A stretch of DNA of 52,330 bases from Psychromonas sp. SA13A (GTDB lineage: Bacteria > Pseudomonadota > Gammaproteobacteria > Enterobacterales > Psychromonadaceae), in the NCBI RefSeq assembly GCF_011378715.1, contig NZ_WTKU01000027.1, positions 1 to 52,330 on the forward strand, given 5' to 3'. Made by a program: the position numbers and the translations under genes. The notes beneath the pieces were generated by a model. It had not been told where the DNA came from. It saw only the letters and a program-made list of their open reading frames with translations, and made no database searches. Shown here piece after piece: positions 9,334 to 16,741 of the stretch (position 1 is the first letter of the stretch; every line of letters begins with the position of its first letter).

Positions 9334-9984
9334 TTAAATTTCTTCTTTAATGCGTTCGATTAAATGATGCGGGTAACCCATTGAAGCCATCATTTGCGTT
9401 AAAATAATTCTTTTACGCCCAGTATTTGCGTTGGTGATCACCCAATAAGGCGTTTGTGGAATCATTCTAGGTTTACTTGCTTTAAATTGAGCCAGTTCTT
9501 CTTCGTTATCGGAATTCAATAAATCCTGTAAATCAGTACCTAAATAGGCACGAGTTCGACCTTTAGTTGTTTCGGCCGCCTCAATAAATGCATCTTTTTT
9601 CTCAAAATACATAGTTGTTAGCATCATCATGAACTTATTAGTTATCACCGATTCAGAAGTAAAAGCAGGGTCGGTGAATAGCTGTTTCACTCCTTGATGA
9701 AAATGTTCATTTTTTTCGGTTACGCTATTTTCACTTAGGTTATGGTCGGTTACATTGCTTTCTGTTCTATTTTTATTGGGTTGAGCAAGTTGTTGCGTCG
9801 AATGAGTTCGAGTAGAAGACTTATTTTCAACACTAACTTTTTTCTCAGGAGTGGTTTTCTCGACCGTATTATCTTCAGACAATGCCAGTAAACGACGAAG
9901 AATTTGGGAGGGTGTTTCACCGAAGGCTTCAATATTATTCAAAATATATTTATATAGATCATCTTCTATTTCGATCGTTTTCAT
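9334..9984 (-). CDS. seqA: SeqA, negative regulator of replication initiation
   Basis: Binds hemimethylated GATC sites to sequester oriC and trail replication forks. The N-terminal oligomerisation domain (MKTIEIEDDLYKYILNNIEA, then a Ser-x-Ile-Leu-Arg-Arg segment, residues 1-35) and the C-terminal DNA-binding domain ending TGRKRIILTQMMASMGYP are both clear. At 216 residues it is longer than E. coli SeqA (181). The extra length is in the linker, roughly residues 40-100, a polar stretch rich in Thr, Asn, Ser, Glu and Gln. The ATG at 9984 has GGGGA upstream. It is divergent from ybfF and leads pgm. Confidence 0.95.
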   Translation of the reverse strand: MKTIEIEDDLYKYILNNIEAFGETPSQILRRLLALSEDNTVEKTTPEKKVSVENKSSTRTHSTQQLAQPNKNRTESNVTDHNLSENSVTEKNEHFHQGVKQLFTDPAFTSESVITNKFMMMLTTMYFEKKDAFIEAAETTKGRTRAYLGTDLQDLLNSDNEEELAQFKASKPRMIPQTPYWVITNANTGRKRIILTQMMASMGYPHHLIERIKEEI

Positions 9985-10135
9985 TATTTCCCCATTACCT
10001 TACTTATTTGTACTAGCTGAATGGAATACAGTAAAATCACATAACCATTAATATGGAGGTGTAAATACTTTCAGCTTTAATGCATAATTTGTTATTATTT
10101 TTAACTTTATTTATTCTCACTTAAAATGAGCTTTT

Positions 10136-10918
10136 ATGCTACTAAATTACCAACTAAAACAAACCGCTAAACATGAACCAGCTAATAAAAATGAGATTAT
10201 TTTTATCATTCACGGTTTATTTGGTAGTTTATCTAACCTTTCCGGCTTAGCAAAAGAGTTGCAAGCTAATTTTGATGTCATTTTAGTGGACGTTCGTAAT
10301 CATGGACAAAGTCCACGTAGTCGAAGCATGACTTACCCTGAAATGGCAGAAGATATATTTGAACTAGCGGACTCATTGGGCATTGAAAAATTTTCGGTTG
10401 TTGGTCATTCCATGGGCGGAAAAATCGCGATGACTTGTGCCCTACTACAACCACAACGCATTAAAAACTTAGTAGTTGCAGATATTGCTCCGGTTGCTTA
10501 CGGCGATAGGCACAGCGACGTATTTACTGGTTTACAATCAGTCAGTTTATTGCAGGCAAAAAACCGTACGGAAGCTGAAAAAATATTAGCAGGTTACGTA
10601 GAAACACCGGAAGTAAGACAATTTTTATTAAAGTCTTATCAACGTGGTGATGATGGTTTTGACTTCGTTTATAATGTTGGCAATTTACACCACAATTATC
10701 ACTTGATCAGTGGATGGCCAACGATTGAGGGTGAATACACAGACTCAGCCTTATTCATTAAAGGTGAACGCTCTGATTATATTAATGAAAAAAGTATGGA
10801 ATCAGTGATGACATTATTTCCCAATGCGCGGCTTAAAATCATTAATGATACTGGTCATTGGCTGCATGCAGAGAAAGCAAAAACCTTTAACCGGTTAGTC
10901 GTTAACTTTTTTGCTTAG
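10136..10918 (+). CDS. ybfF: YbfF-type alpha/beta-hydrolase (esterase)
   Basis: A 260-residue cytoplasmic serine hydrolase; E. coli YbfF is an esterase of uncertain natural substrate. The oxyanion-hole HGLFGS begins near residue 26, the nucleophile elbow is GHSMGG with Ser92, and the catalytic His is His241 in DTGHW. There is no signal peptide. It is divergent from seqA across 151 bp, the same arrangement as in E. coli, which supports the symbol. The ribosome site is weak (AATGAG upstream of ATG 10136). Confidence 0.9.
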   Translation: MLLNYQLKQTAKHEPANKNEIIFIIHGLFGSLSNLSGLAKELQANFDVILVDVRNHGQSPRSRSMTYPEMAEDIFELADSLGIEKFSVVGHSMGGKIAMTCALLQPQRIKNLVVADIAPVAYGDRHSDVFTGLQSVSLLQAKNRTEAEKILAGYVETPEVRQFLLKSYQRGDDGFDFVYNVGNLHHNYHLISGWPTIEGEYTDSALFIKGERSDYINEKSMESVMTLFPNARLKIINDTGHWLHAEKAKTFNRLVVNFFA

Positions 10919-11215
10919 ATGTGAGTAGTGAAACATCGTCATTTGAAAGCACAAGTGAGTAATTAAAACCGGTGTCATGCTGTACAGAGTATTTAGACAA
11001 GGTCGACGGTTTGTATTTTACTTACTATTATGTACAAAATCGCCTATTTAATTAGAATAGCCAGACATAATAGGCATCACCTTGTTACAAAAGGTGAATA
11101 AATAACAATACAAATGAACACAAAAGATTAATAGAGACTAGGCTTTTACAAACATATTTGCCTATTTTCGATAGCATCTATATGCTATATTCCCTTTTTT
11201 AAAAGAAGCTAAAAT
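10919..11215. other. Intergenic region between ybfF and the DUF2788 gene
   Basis: About 297 bp. A weak hairpin (caccttgttacaaaaggtg near 11080) has no T run. A plausible promoter (11158-11186) overlaps a 7-bp inverted repeat, atagcat/atgctat at 11171-11188. No CTGT-N8-ACAG LexA box was seen, although the downstream ybfE belongs to a family named as LexA-regulated. Confidence 0.5.
11158..11186 (+). promoter_or_regulatory. Putative sigma-70 promoter for the DUF2788-ybfE-fldA-fur group
   Basis: TTGCCT (11158-11163) and TATGCT (11181-11186) are separated by 17 bp. The -10 element lies in a short inverted repeat that could be an operator. The match is moderate, and this is inference from consensus only. 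Confidence 0.35.
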
Positions 11216-11437
11216 ATGCTGCAAGAATATACTGAGCAAATTGAAACAATTGGTTTATATGGTTTTTACCTTTTACTTTTTTTATTCATCGGTTTAGCCA
11301 TTCAAGACGTACTAAAAAAAGGTAATGTACCAAAATTTGGACGTCAAGTTGTATGGGCAGTATTATTTTTTGGTTGCATCGGTTTCATCTCAAAAGCAGT
11401 TATAGAAATTGTATGGGTTAATTCAGGTATTGGTTAA
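11216..11437 (+). CDS. DUF2788 family small membrane protein
   Basis: A 73-residue protein with two predicted membrane helices, about residues 16-31 (LYGFYLLLFLFIGLAI) and 45-65, joined by a basic loop (DVLKKGNVPKFGRQ). It matches the DUF2788 pattern; function unknown. Its place between ybfF and ybfE-fldA-fur recurs in related marine gammaproteobacteria, as far as I recall. Inner-membrane location is inferred from hydrophobicity. Confidence 0.8.
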   Translation: MLQEYTEQIETIGLYGFYLLLFLFIGLAIQDVLKKGNVPKFGRQVVWAVLFFGCIGFISKAVIEIVWVNSGIG

Positions 11438-11525
11438 ATAATTCTCTCGGTAATGATGGCTAAGTAATGTTACTCGGTCAGGTTGCTAGGCAAGAATTAT
11501 TAGGTAAGTATTGTTAGGTAACAAA

Positions 11526-11804
11526 ATGGCAAAGGAATCATTTGATCGCATTACTAGCGATCTATTTGCAAACGAGGTACGCCGAGGCAGACCTAAAAGC
11601 AATCCTCATTCGCGTCAAGTTCAGCTAAAAATAAATAAGCAAAAACAGACGTTAAGAGATAAGCAAAACGGTTTAAAACGAATCGAATTAAAAGTAGATA
11701 GCGAATTATTTGAACAATTAAATAAGCTATCTGACACACTATCAATAAGTCGTGCAGAGTTAATTAATAAACTGCTACATGCACAGTTAAATCAAATAAA
11801 TTAA
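11526..11804 (+). CDS. ybfE: YbfE-like protein (LexA-regulated protein family)
   Basis: A 92-residue basic protein. The N-terminus AKESFDRITSDLFANEVRRG and a C-terminal ribbon-helix-helix-like segment (RIELKVDSELFEQLNKLSDT) fit YbfE, suggesting nucleic-acid binding. The ATG at 11526 has AGGTAA upstream; an earlier TTG at 11511 would add five residues. It is 10 bp ahead of fldA, so an operon with fldA is likely. E. coli ybfE is in the LexA regulon, but no LexA box is visible here. Confidence 0.8.
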   Translation: MAKESFDRITSDLFANEVRRGRPKSNPHSRQVQLKINKQKQTLRDKQNGLKRIELKVDSELFEQLNKLSDTLSISRAELINKLLHAQLNQIN

Positions 11805-11814
11805 GGTATAGAGT

Positions 11815-12342
11815 ATGTCAAGCGTAGGTATTTTCTTTGGTAGCGATACAGGTAACACTGAAGCTGTAGCAAAAATGATACAAAAAGAATTAGGTAAAAA
11901 ACTAGTTGAAGTAAAAGATATCGCTAAAAGCAGCAAAGAAGATATCGCTGAATTTAGCCTTATTTTATTTGGTATTCCTACCTGGTACTACGGTGAAGCG
12001 CAATGTGATTGGGATGATTTTTTCCCAGATTTAGAAGAGATTGATTTCACTGATAAATTAGTTGCTATTTTTGGCTGTGGCGATCAAGAAGATTATGCAG
12101 AATACTTTTTAGATGCAATGGGACAGTTAGGCGATATAGTTGAAAGTAAAGGTGCTATTATTGTTGGTAATTGGTCATCTGAAAGCTATGACTTTGAAGC
12201 TTCAAAAGCTTCAATTGATGATAAAACGTTCATTGGTTTAGGGATTGATGAAGATCGTCAGCCTGAATTGACTGCATCACGTGTTAAAGCTTGGTCTGAG
12301 CAAATTTATAATGAAATGTGTTTAGCGGAATTAGCCGACTAA
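11815..12342 (+). CDS. fldA: Flavodoxin I
   Basis: An FMN-binding electron carrier that donates electrons to enzymes such as those of biotin, methionine and isoprenoid synthesis. The FMN phosphate loop SDTGNTEAVA is at residues 9-18. The isoalloxazine loops are PTWYYGEAQCDWDDFFP and GCGDQEDYAEYF. Its length of 175 matches E. coli FldA (176). It is 27 bp upstream of fur, the common fldA-fur pairing. There is no room for the uof leader peptide found before E. coli fur. Confidence 0.96.
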   Translation: MSSVGIFFGSDTGNTEAVAKMIQKELGKKLVEVKDIAKSSKEDIAEFSLILFGIPTWYYGEAQCDWDDFFPDLEEIDFTDKLVAIFGCGDQEDYAEYFLDAMGQLGDIVESKGAIIVGNWSSESYDFEASKASIDDKTFIGLGIDEDRQPELTASRVKAWSEQIYNEMCLAELAD

Positions 12343-12369
12343 ATCCAATTACAGCAGTTAGGAAATAAC

Positions 12370-12798
12370 ATGAGTAATGAAAATTTAGCCCTTAAAGAAG
12401 CGGGTTTAAAAGTAACATCACCACGTTTGAAAATTTTAAGCTTATTACAGCTGCCAGAGAATCAACACTTAAGTGCTGAAGATCTTTATAAGAAATTGCT
12501 TGAACAAGGCGATGAAGTTGGTGTAGCAACGGTTTACCGTGTATTAAACCAATTTGATGATGCTGGTATTGTTACTCGTCATCATTTTGAAGGCGGCAAA
12601 TCAGTTTTTGAATTAACCCATCAAGAACATCATGATCATTTAGTTTGTTTAAAATGTGGTGAAGTAATTGAATTTAATGATCCACTTATTGAAGAGCAGC
12701 AAAAACTTATCGCTGCAAAATATGGCATTAAATTAACCAACCACAGTTTGTACCTTTACGGTGAACCTGTTGATGGTGAGTGTAAGCATAATACTTAA
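12370..12798 (+). CDS. fur: Fur, ferric uptake regulator
   Basis: An iron-responsive repressor of siderophore and iron-uptake genes. The winged-helix DNA-binding domain (about 1-80) ends GVATVYRVLNQFDDAGIVTR, and the metal-binding region is HQEHHDHLVCLKCGEVIEF, with the CxxC pair intact. It has 142 residues, slightly shorter than E. coli Fur. The tail reads YLYGEPVDGECKHNT: the second Cys motif, CxxxxC in E. coli and Vibrio, keeps only its last cysteine. GGAAAT precedes the ATG. It is the last gene of the group, with a terminator 53 bp downstream. Confidence 0.96.
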   Translation: MSNENLALKEAGLKVTSPRLKILSLLQLPENQHLSAEDLYKKLLEQGDEVGVATVYRVLNQFDDAGIVTRHHFEGGKSVFELTHQEHHDHLVCLKCGEVIEFNDPLIEEQQKLIAAKYGIKLTNHSLYLYGEPVDGECKHNT

Positions 12799-12851
12799 GT
12801 AACTTATGCTGCTTGTTAAACATATATTTACGATGCTAATACTATAAAAAC

Positions 12852-12876
12852 AGCCTGTTTAATAACGGGCTTTTTT
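12852..12876 (+). terminator. Rho-independent terminator of fur
   Basis: The arms agcctgtt and aacgggct pair (one G-T wobble) around the loop taat, followed by six T residues. Confidence 0.88.
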
Positions 12877-13045
12877 GTGCCTGTTTTTTGCTTATAGCGA
12901 ATGATAAATATGAGTTTAATTGTTATGGCGATAATCGCAGCCAATAATCGCCAATAAAGTATTGTGAAGGTAAGCTTAAGATTGCTTTATGTTGCTTGGT
13001 TTGGGTTTGCTTAGTTAGGTTTACTTAGTCAGATTTTTAGGCAGA

Positions 13046-14122
13046 TTAGTTTTGCACTACCGTACTCGAATCATCTTGAATTAATCCAACCTCTTTATAA
13101 TACCGTAATGCGCCAGGGTGTAACGGAGCAGATAAATATTGAGTAACCATTGCATGCTTAGTAAGAAATTCAAAAGACGGATGTAACTGTACAAAATCGG
13201 TATGGTTTTCAAAGACCGCTTTAACTATTTTATAGGCGATTTTTTCCGGTAAATCTGTTGTGGTCACTACCGTAGCCCCAACGCCAAATGTAGTCGTTTT
13301 TTTAGGGCTGCCACGATACATTTTGGCAGATATTGATGCCTTATCGTAATAACTATGTGTCGCTATCAGTTGCGATACTTTTTCACCTTTAACATTCACT
13401 AAGTTAGTTTGGCAAGCACTACTCGCTTCTTTAATCGAGCTATTAGGGTGGCCAACAACATATACAATCGCGTCTATTTTATTATCGCATAGCGCCTGTG
13501 CTTGTTCGCTAGGTGGTAATGATGTCGCTTCTGCAAAATCAGATTCTTGCCAACCGTAGATATCTAACAGCATTTCCATAGTGCCACGTTGGCCTGAATT
13601 GGGAGCACCTATGTTGACGCGCTTACCTTTTAGCTGTTCAAAGCTAGTAATTTTAGCATCTTTCCTTGCTAACACAGTAAAGGGTTCAGAGTGCACTGAA
13701 AATAAAGATCTTAACTGAGCAAACTTCCCCTCGTCTTTAAAGATAGAAGTGCCGTTATAAACATGATATTGCCAATCAGATTGTACTACTGCGATATCAA
13801 GTTTATGGTCTTTTAATGCATTCAAGTTATAGATAGAACCCGGTGTACTTTTAATTTCACAGCGAATACTATCGATACCTTTTAACTGATTAACTAAAAA
13901 ACAAATCGCACCGCCGGTTGGATAATAAACACCACTGATGCCACCGGTACCAATGGACACATAGTCTACTTTCGCACTCACATTAGCATGTAAAAAGACC
14001 GTACAAAGCGCAACAATAAGAGAGCGTATAGGTAAATTTAAACCGCGCATAGGATTAGCGTTGGCAATCGCTAAATGGCAGTTTAAAATTACTTGCTTAA
14101 AAACTTCTCTTATTTTATTCAT
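13046..14122 (-). CDS. TAXI-family TRAP transporter substrate-binding protein
   Basis: A periplasmic solute receptor of the TAXI branch of TRAP transporters. After a leader with a hydrophobic stretch (IRSLIVALCTVFLHANVSA, about 32-50) the mature protein begins YVSIGTGGISGVYYPTGGAIC, the TAXI hallmark. Further matches are IAVVQSDWQYHVYNG and NIGAPNSGQRGTMEM. It has 358 residues. The start ATG overlaps the argA stop in ATGA, so translation should be coupled to argA. An ATG 24 codons later gives a more typical signal peptide but has no ribosome site. No TRAP membrane subunit is nearby. Some TAXI receptors bind glutamate-type acids, which would fit with argA, but the ligand here is unknown. Confidence 0.88.
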   Translation of the reverse strand: MNKIREVFKQVILNCHLAIANANPMRGLNLPIRSLIVALCTVFLHANVSAKVDYVSIGTGGISGVYYPTGGAICFLVNQLKGIDSIRCEIKSTPGSIYNLNALKDHKLDIAVVQSDWQYHVYNGTSIFKDEGKFAQLRSLFSVHSEPFTVLARKDAKITSFEQLKGKRVNIGAPNSGQRGTMEMLLDIYGWQESDFAEATSLPPSEQAQALCDNKIDAIVYVVGHPNSSIKEASSACQTNLVNVKGEKVSQLIATHSYYDKASISAKMYRGSPKKTTTFGVGATVVTTTDLPEKIAYKIVKAVFENHTDFVQLHPSFEFLTKHAMVTQYLSAPLHPGALRYYKEVGLIQDDSSTVVQN

Positions 14123-15450
14123 ATTTTTTTTATTAATACCTTTGAGTTACGCTTTAAGTTATACATCTCTTTTTTAGCAGCGGGCAATTGGTTAATTTCT
14201 GCAAATGCAAATCCCCTCTCTCTAAACCAATGAATACTTTGTGTTGTTAACACAAAAATCGACTCTAATCCTAACTGTCTGGCTTTACGCTCAACGTGTG
14301 CAACAAGATTATCAGCACGTGCTGCTCTACGATATTTAGGATGGCTTACTAAACAAGCTAATTCGCCCATATTATCATCCATAAATGGATATAAAGCCGC
14401 ACAACCAATAACCATGCCGTCTCGTTCTACAATCAAAAAGTGTTCAATTTCATTCTCTAACAATTCACGAGAACGTTTAACTAAAATACCTTGTTTTTCA
14501 AGTGGTTCAATTAATTGTAATAAACCACCAATATCATCGATAGTAGCTGTTCGAATTTTTTCATAACTTTCTTTTACAATCTGCGAACCAGTACCATCGC
14601 GCGTGAATAGCTCTTTTAATAATGCACCATCTTGATGATAACTAATGAGGTGACAACGTGTTACATCGGCTTGGCAAGCTGCTACAGCAGCACGTAGAAG
14701 ACGTAATGTACCCGATGCATGCTCTGATTCTTTTTCCATTGCATCAATATGGGCTTGAGCTTCCTCAGGTAATAACTCTGAAATCACTTCGCCATTTTCA
14801 TCTAACACACCTTGATGAGAACAAAAGCCTATTAACTTATCTGCTTTCATATCAATCGCAACTTGGGTTGCAACTTCTTCTGCAAGTAGATTAAATACTT
14901 CACCCGTTACTGAATAACCAATCGGAGAAATAATTGGGATCGCTCCAGAAGAGAGCTGAGCTTTAATGCCATCAACATCAATACGGCGAACCTTGCCAGC
15001 ATGACAAAAATCTACGCCGTCTTTGACACCAATCGGTTGAGCAGTGACAACGTTACTGATCACCGTACGAATTGCCGCACCTTGCATTGGAGAGTTTGCT
15101 AAGCCCATCGATAGCCCAGCTTGTAATTCGATTTGTACCGCACCGACAGCTTGCTTGATGAGAGTCAAACTACGATCATCTGTGATCCTAAGATCATCGT
15201 GAAATTGACTACTATGACCGTGCATATCAAGTTGTTTTTGAATTTGAGGACGTACTCCATGTACTAAAATCAACTTCACACCAAGACTGTTAAGTAACGC
15301 AATATCATTAATGATATGTTGAAAATTATCTGTTTCTAATGCTTCGCCACCAATCATTAAAACAAAGGTTTTATGTCGATGTGCATTGATATATGGGGCT
15401 GAATTACGAAACCAATTTATCAATTGTGTTGAATTTGTTACTGCTTCCAT
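14119..15450 (-). CDS. argA: N-acetylglutamate synthase (amino-acid N-acetyltransferase)
   Basis: Makes N-acetylglutamate from glutamate and acetyl-CoA, the first step of arginine synthesis. It has 443 residues, the same as E. coli ArgA. An amino-acid-kinase-like domain (about 1-285; LILVHGVRPQI, then GAAIRTVISNVVTAQPIGV), which carries arginine feedback control in the family, precedes a GNAT acetyltransferase domain (about 295-443) with the acetyl-CoA loop HPKYRRAARADNLV. The start is ATG at 15450. The stop overlaps the TAXI receptor start by four bases. I could not find a convincing ArgR box upstream. Confidence 0.95.
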   Translation of the reverse strand: MEAVTNSTQLINWFRNSAPYINAHRHKTFVLMIGGEALETDNFQHIINDIALLNSLGVKLILVHGVRPQIQKQLDMHGHSSQFHDDLRITDDRSLTLIKQAVGAVQIELQAGLSMGLANSPMQGAAIRTVISNVVTAQPIGVKDGVDFCHAGKVRRIDVDGIKAQLSSGAIPIISPIGYSVTGEVFNLLAEEVATQVAIDMKADKLIGFCSHQGVLDENGEVISELLPEEAQAHIDAMEKESEHASGTLRLLRAAVAACQADVTRCHLISYHQDGALLKELFTRDGTGSQIVKESYEKIRTATIDDIGGLLQLIEPLEKQGILVKRSRELLENEIEHFLIVERDGMVIGCAALYPFMDDNMGELACLVSHPKYRRAARADNLVAHVERKARQLGLESIFVLTTQSIHWFRERGFAFAEINQLPAAKKEMYNLKRNSKVLIKKI

Positions 15451-15796
15451 TTGCCTACCTATTGCTCACAATAATCCACTAAACATTTAGGCCGAGTTGA
15501 TCTTTCAAATTTAATTGTGCAACGAACTGCTGGCTCTTTATATAAGGCTAAGCTTATAAAGCAGAATTATTCCGCATAAATAAGCAAAAAAACAGTATAA
15601 ATAGTCAGTACACGTTACCCTTTGATTTCACCACAAGATACCTTATGGTGAACAGATTTAAATAGTAAAGATCAACCGCCCCTAGTATAGGGAGTCTACC
15701 AAGTACATGTTTGTGTTGGCAAAACAATTGTTTAAACAATGTTAAATCAACGCTCTTTAGTGATTAAGTATTGCCTTTAAATGACAAGATCGCTGG
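15451..15796. other. argA upstream region
   Basis: About 346 bp between yicG and argA, both on the minus strand. It has a 6-bp-arm inverted repeat (tataag/cttata, near 15539-15556) and a 22-bp imperfect palindrome (caccacaaga with taccttatggtg, near 15629-15650). No typical ArgR box (TNTGAAT followed by ATTCANA) and no gene were recognised. It presumably holds the argA promoter. Confidence 0.5.
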
Positions 15797-16435
15797 TTAT
15801 GCTTCTCGATCGTTACTAAATACAGGTAAAGAAAGGTGGTAATAAATAGCGCATAAACGCAATGATAAGGTACCTAACATTGCCACAGCCATAGAGAAAA
15901 TAGGGCCTAGTTCAATATAATCACACAACACATATAGGGTTGCGCCCAACATAGAAGCTGTTGCATAAATCTCTTTTTGTAACACAAAAGGTATTTGCCC
16001 GCTTAATATGTCACGGATCATGCCGCCCACGACTCCGGTAATACATCCCATCACAATAGCAACAGGACCACTAAAGCCTAACATCAAGGCTTTTTGTGCA
16101 CCGATAATAGTAAAAATAGCGAGACCAAAAGCATCAAAGATGGGTAGCAAATAAGCAGGAAAACGGTGGATTCGCTGTAACCATATAAGGCTTAATATCG
16201 CAGTAACGACAATAACGTAGATATAAGTGTTATCCACAATCCAAAAAACCGGTGTAGCCCCCATCATCATATCTCGCAAGGTGCCGCCGCCAATACCAGT
16301 CACGCCAGCTAATACGGTAATACCAAAGGGGTCCATACGTAACCGAGTAGCAACTAATACACCAGAAATAGCACAGGTGATCACACCAATCATATCTGAA
16401 ACATAAATAAAACTATCTAACATCTGATTAACCAT
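15797..16435 (-). CDS. yicG: TRIC-type cation channel / YicG family membrane protein
   Basis: A 212-residue inner-membrane protein with about seven hydrophobic segments. It contains the two-fold repeat typical of the trimeric intracellular cation channel (UPF0126) family: GVTGIGGGTLRDMMMG in the first half and GVVGGMIRDILSGQIPFVL in the second. Prokaryotic TRIC proteins conduct K+ or Na+; the role here is unknown. The ATG at 16435 has AAGGA touching it; an ATG four codons later (16423) has the same AAGGA 12 bases away. The symbol is given by resemblance to E. coli YicG (205 aa). Confidence 0.85.
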   Translation of the reverse strand: MVNQMLDSFIYVSDMIGVITCAISGVLVATRLRMDPFGITVLAGVTGIGGGTLRDMMMGATPVFWIVDNTYIYVIVVTAILSLIWLQRIHRFPAYLLPIFDAFGLAIFTIIGAQKALMLGFSGPVAIVMGCITGVVGGMIRDILSGQIPFVLQKEIYATASMLGATLYVLCDYIELGPIFSMAVAMLGTLSLRLCAIYYHLSLPVFSNDREA

Positions 16436-16741
16436 TCCTTATTAGGCTTTAAGCTATATTTTGGTGTCACACTTTATAAAAATAACAGGCATTAAATAAT
16501 GTTAACTTTTGAGTTAATTCCAATATAGAAATATCTAACTGAACCTCTGTAGTGAACAGTTTATATCTGTAGAGAAGTTACCCATCGTCCTCAAAACTGA
16601 CAATAATACTATTTGATTAAGTACTAACTCTTTAATATCAAGAGGAAAAAAGGTCATAAAATGCGTCTTCGGCGTTACTTTTTATCATTCAATAAACAGC
16701 ATAAATAAAAGCATACCTTTAATTTCAGCGCATGTTAAACA
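16436..16741. other. Intergenic region between the RND permease and yicG
   Basis: About 306 bp. It has a perfect inverted repeat ttaact-tttg-agttaa (16502-16517) and a repeated tctgtag word near 16544-16577, in the likely yicG promoter. No clear terminator was found for the RND operon, and no gene was seen. Confidence 0.5.

Noticed and set aside
10919..11525. LexA box ahead of ybfE
   Set aside because: ybfE is called LexA-regulated in other bacteria, but no CTGT-N8-ACAG match was found; the ctgtacag near 10979 lacks the spacer.
15451..15796. ArgR box ahead of argA
   Set aside because: AT-rich palindromes occur, but none matches the TNTGAAT...ATTCANA pattern well enough.
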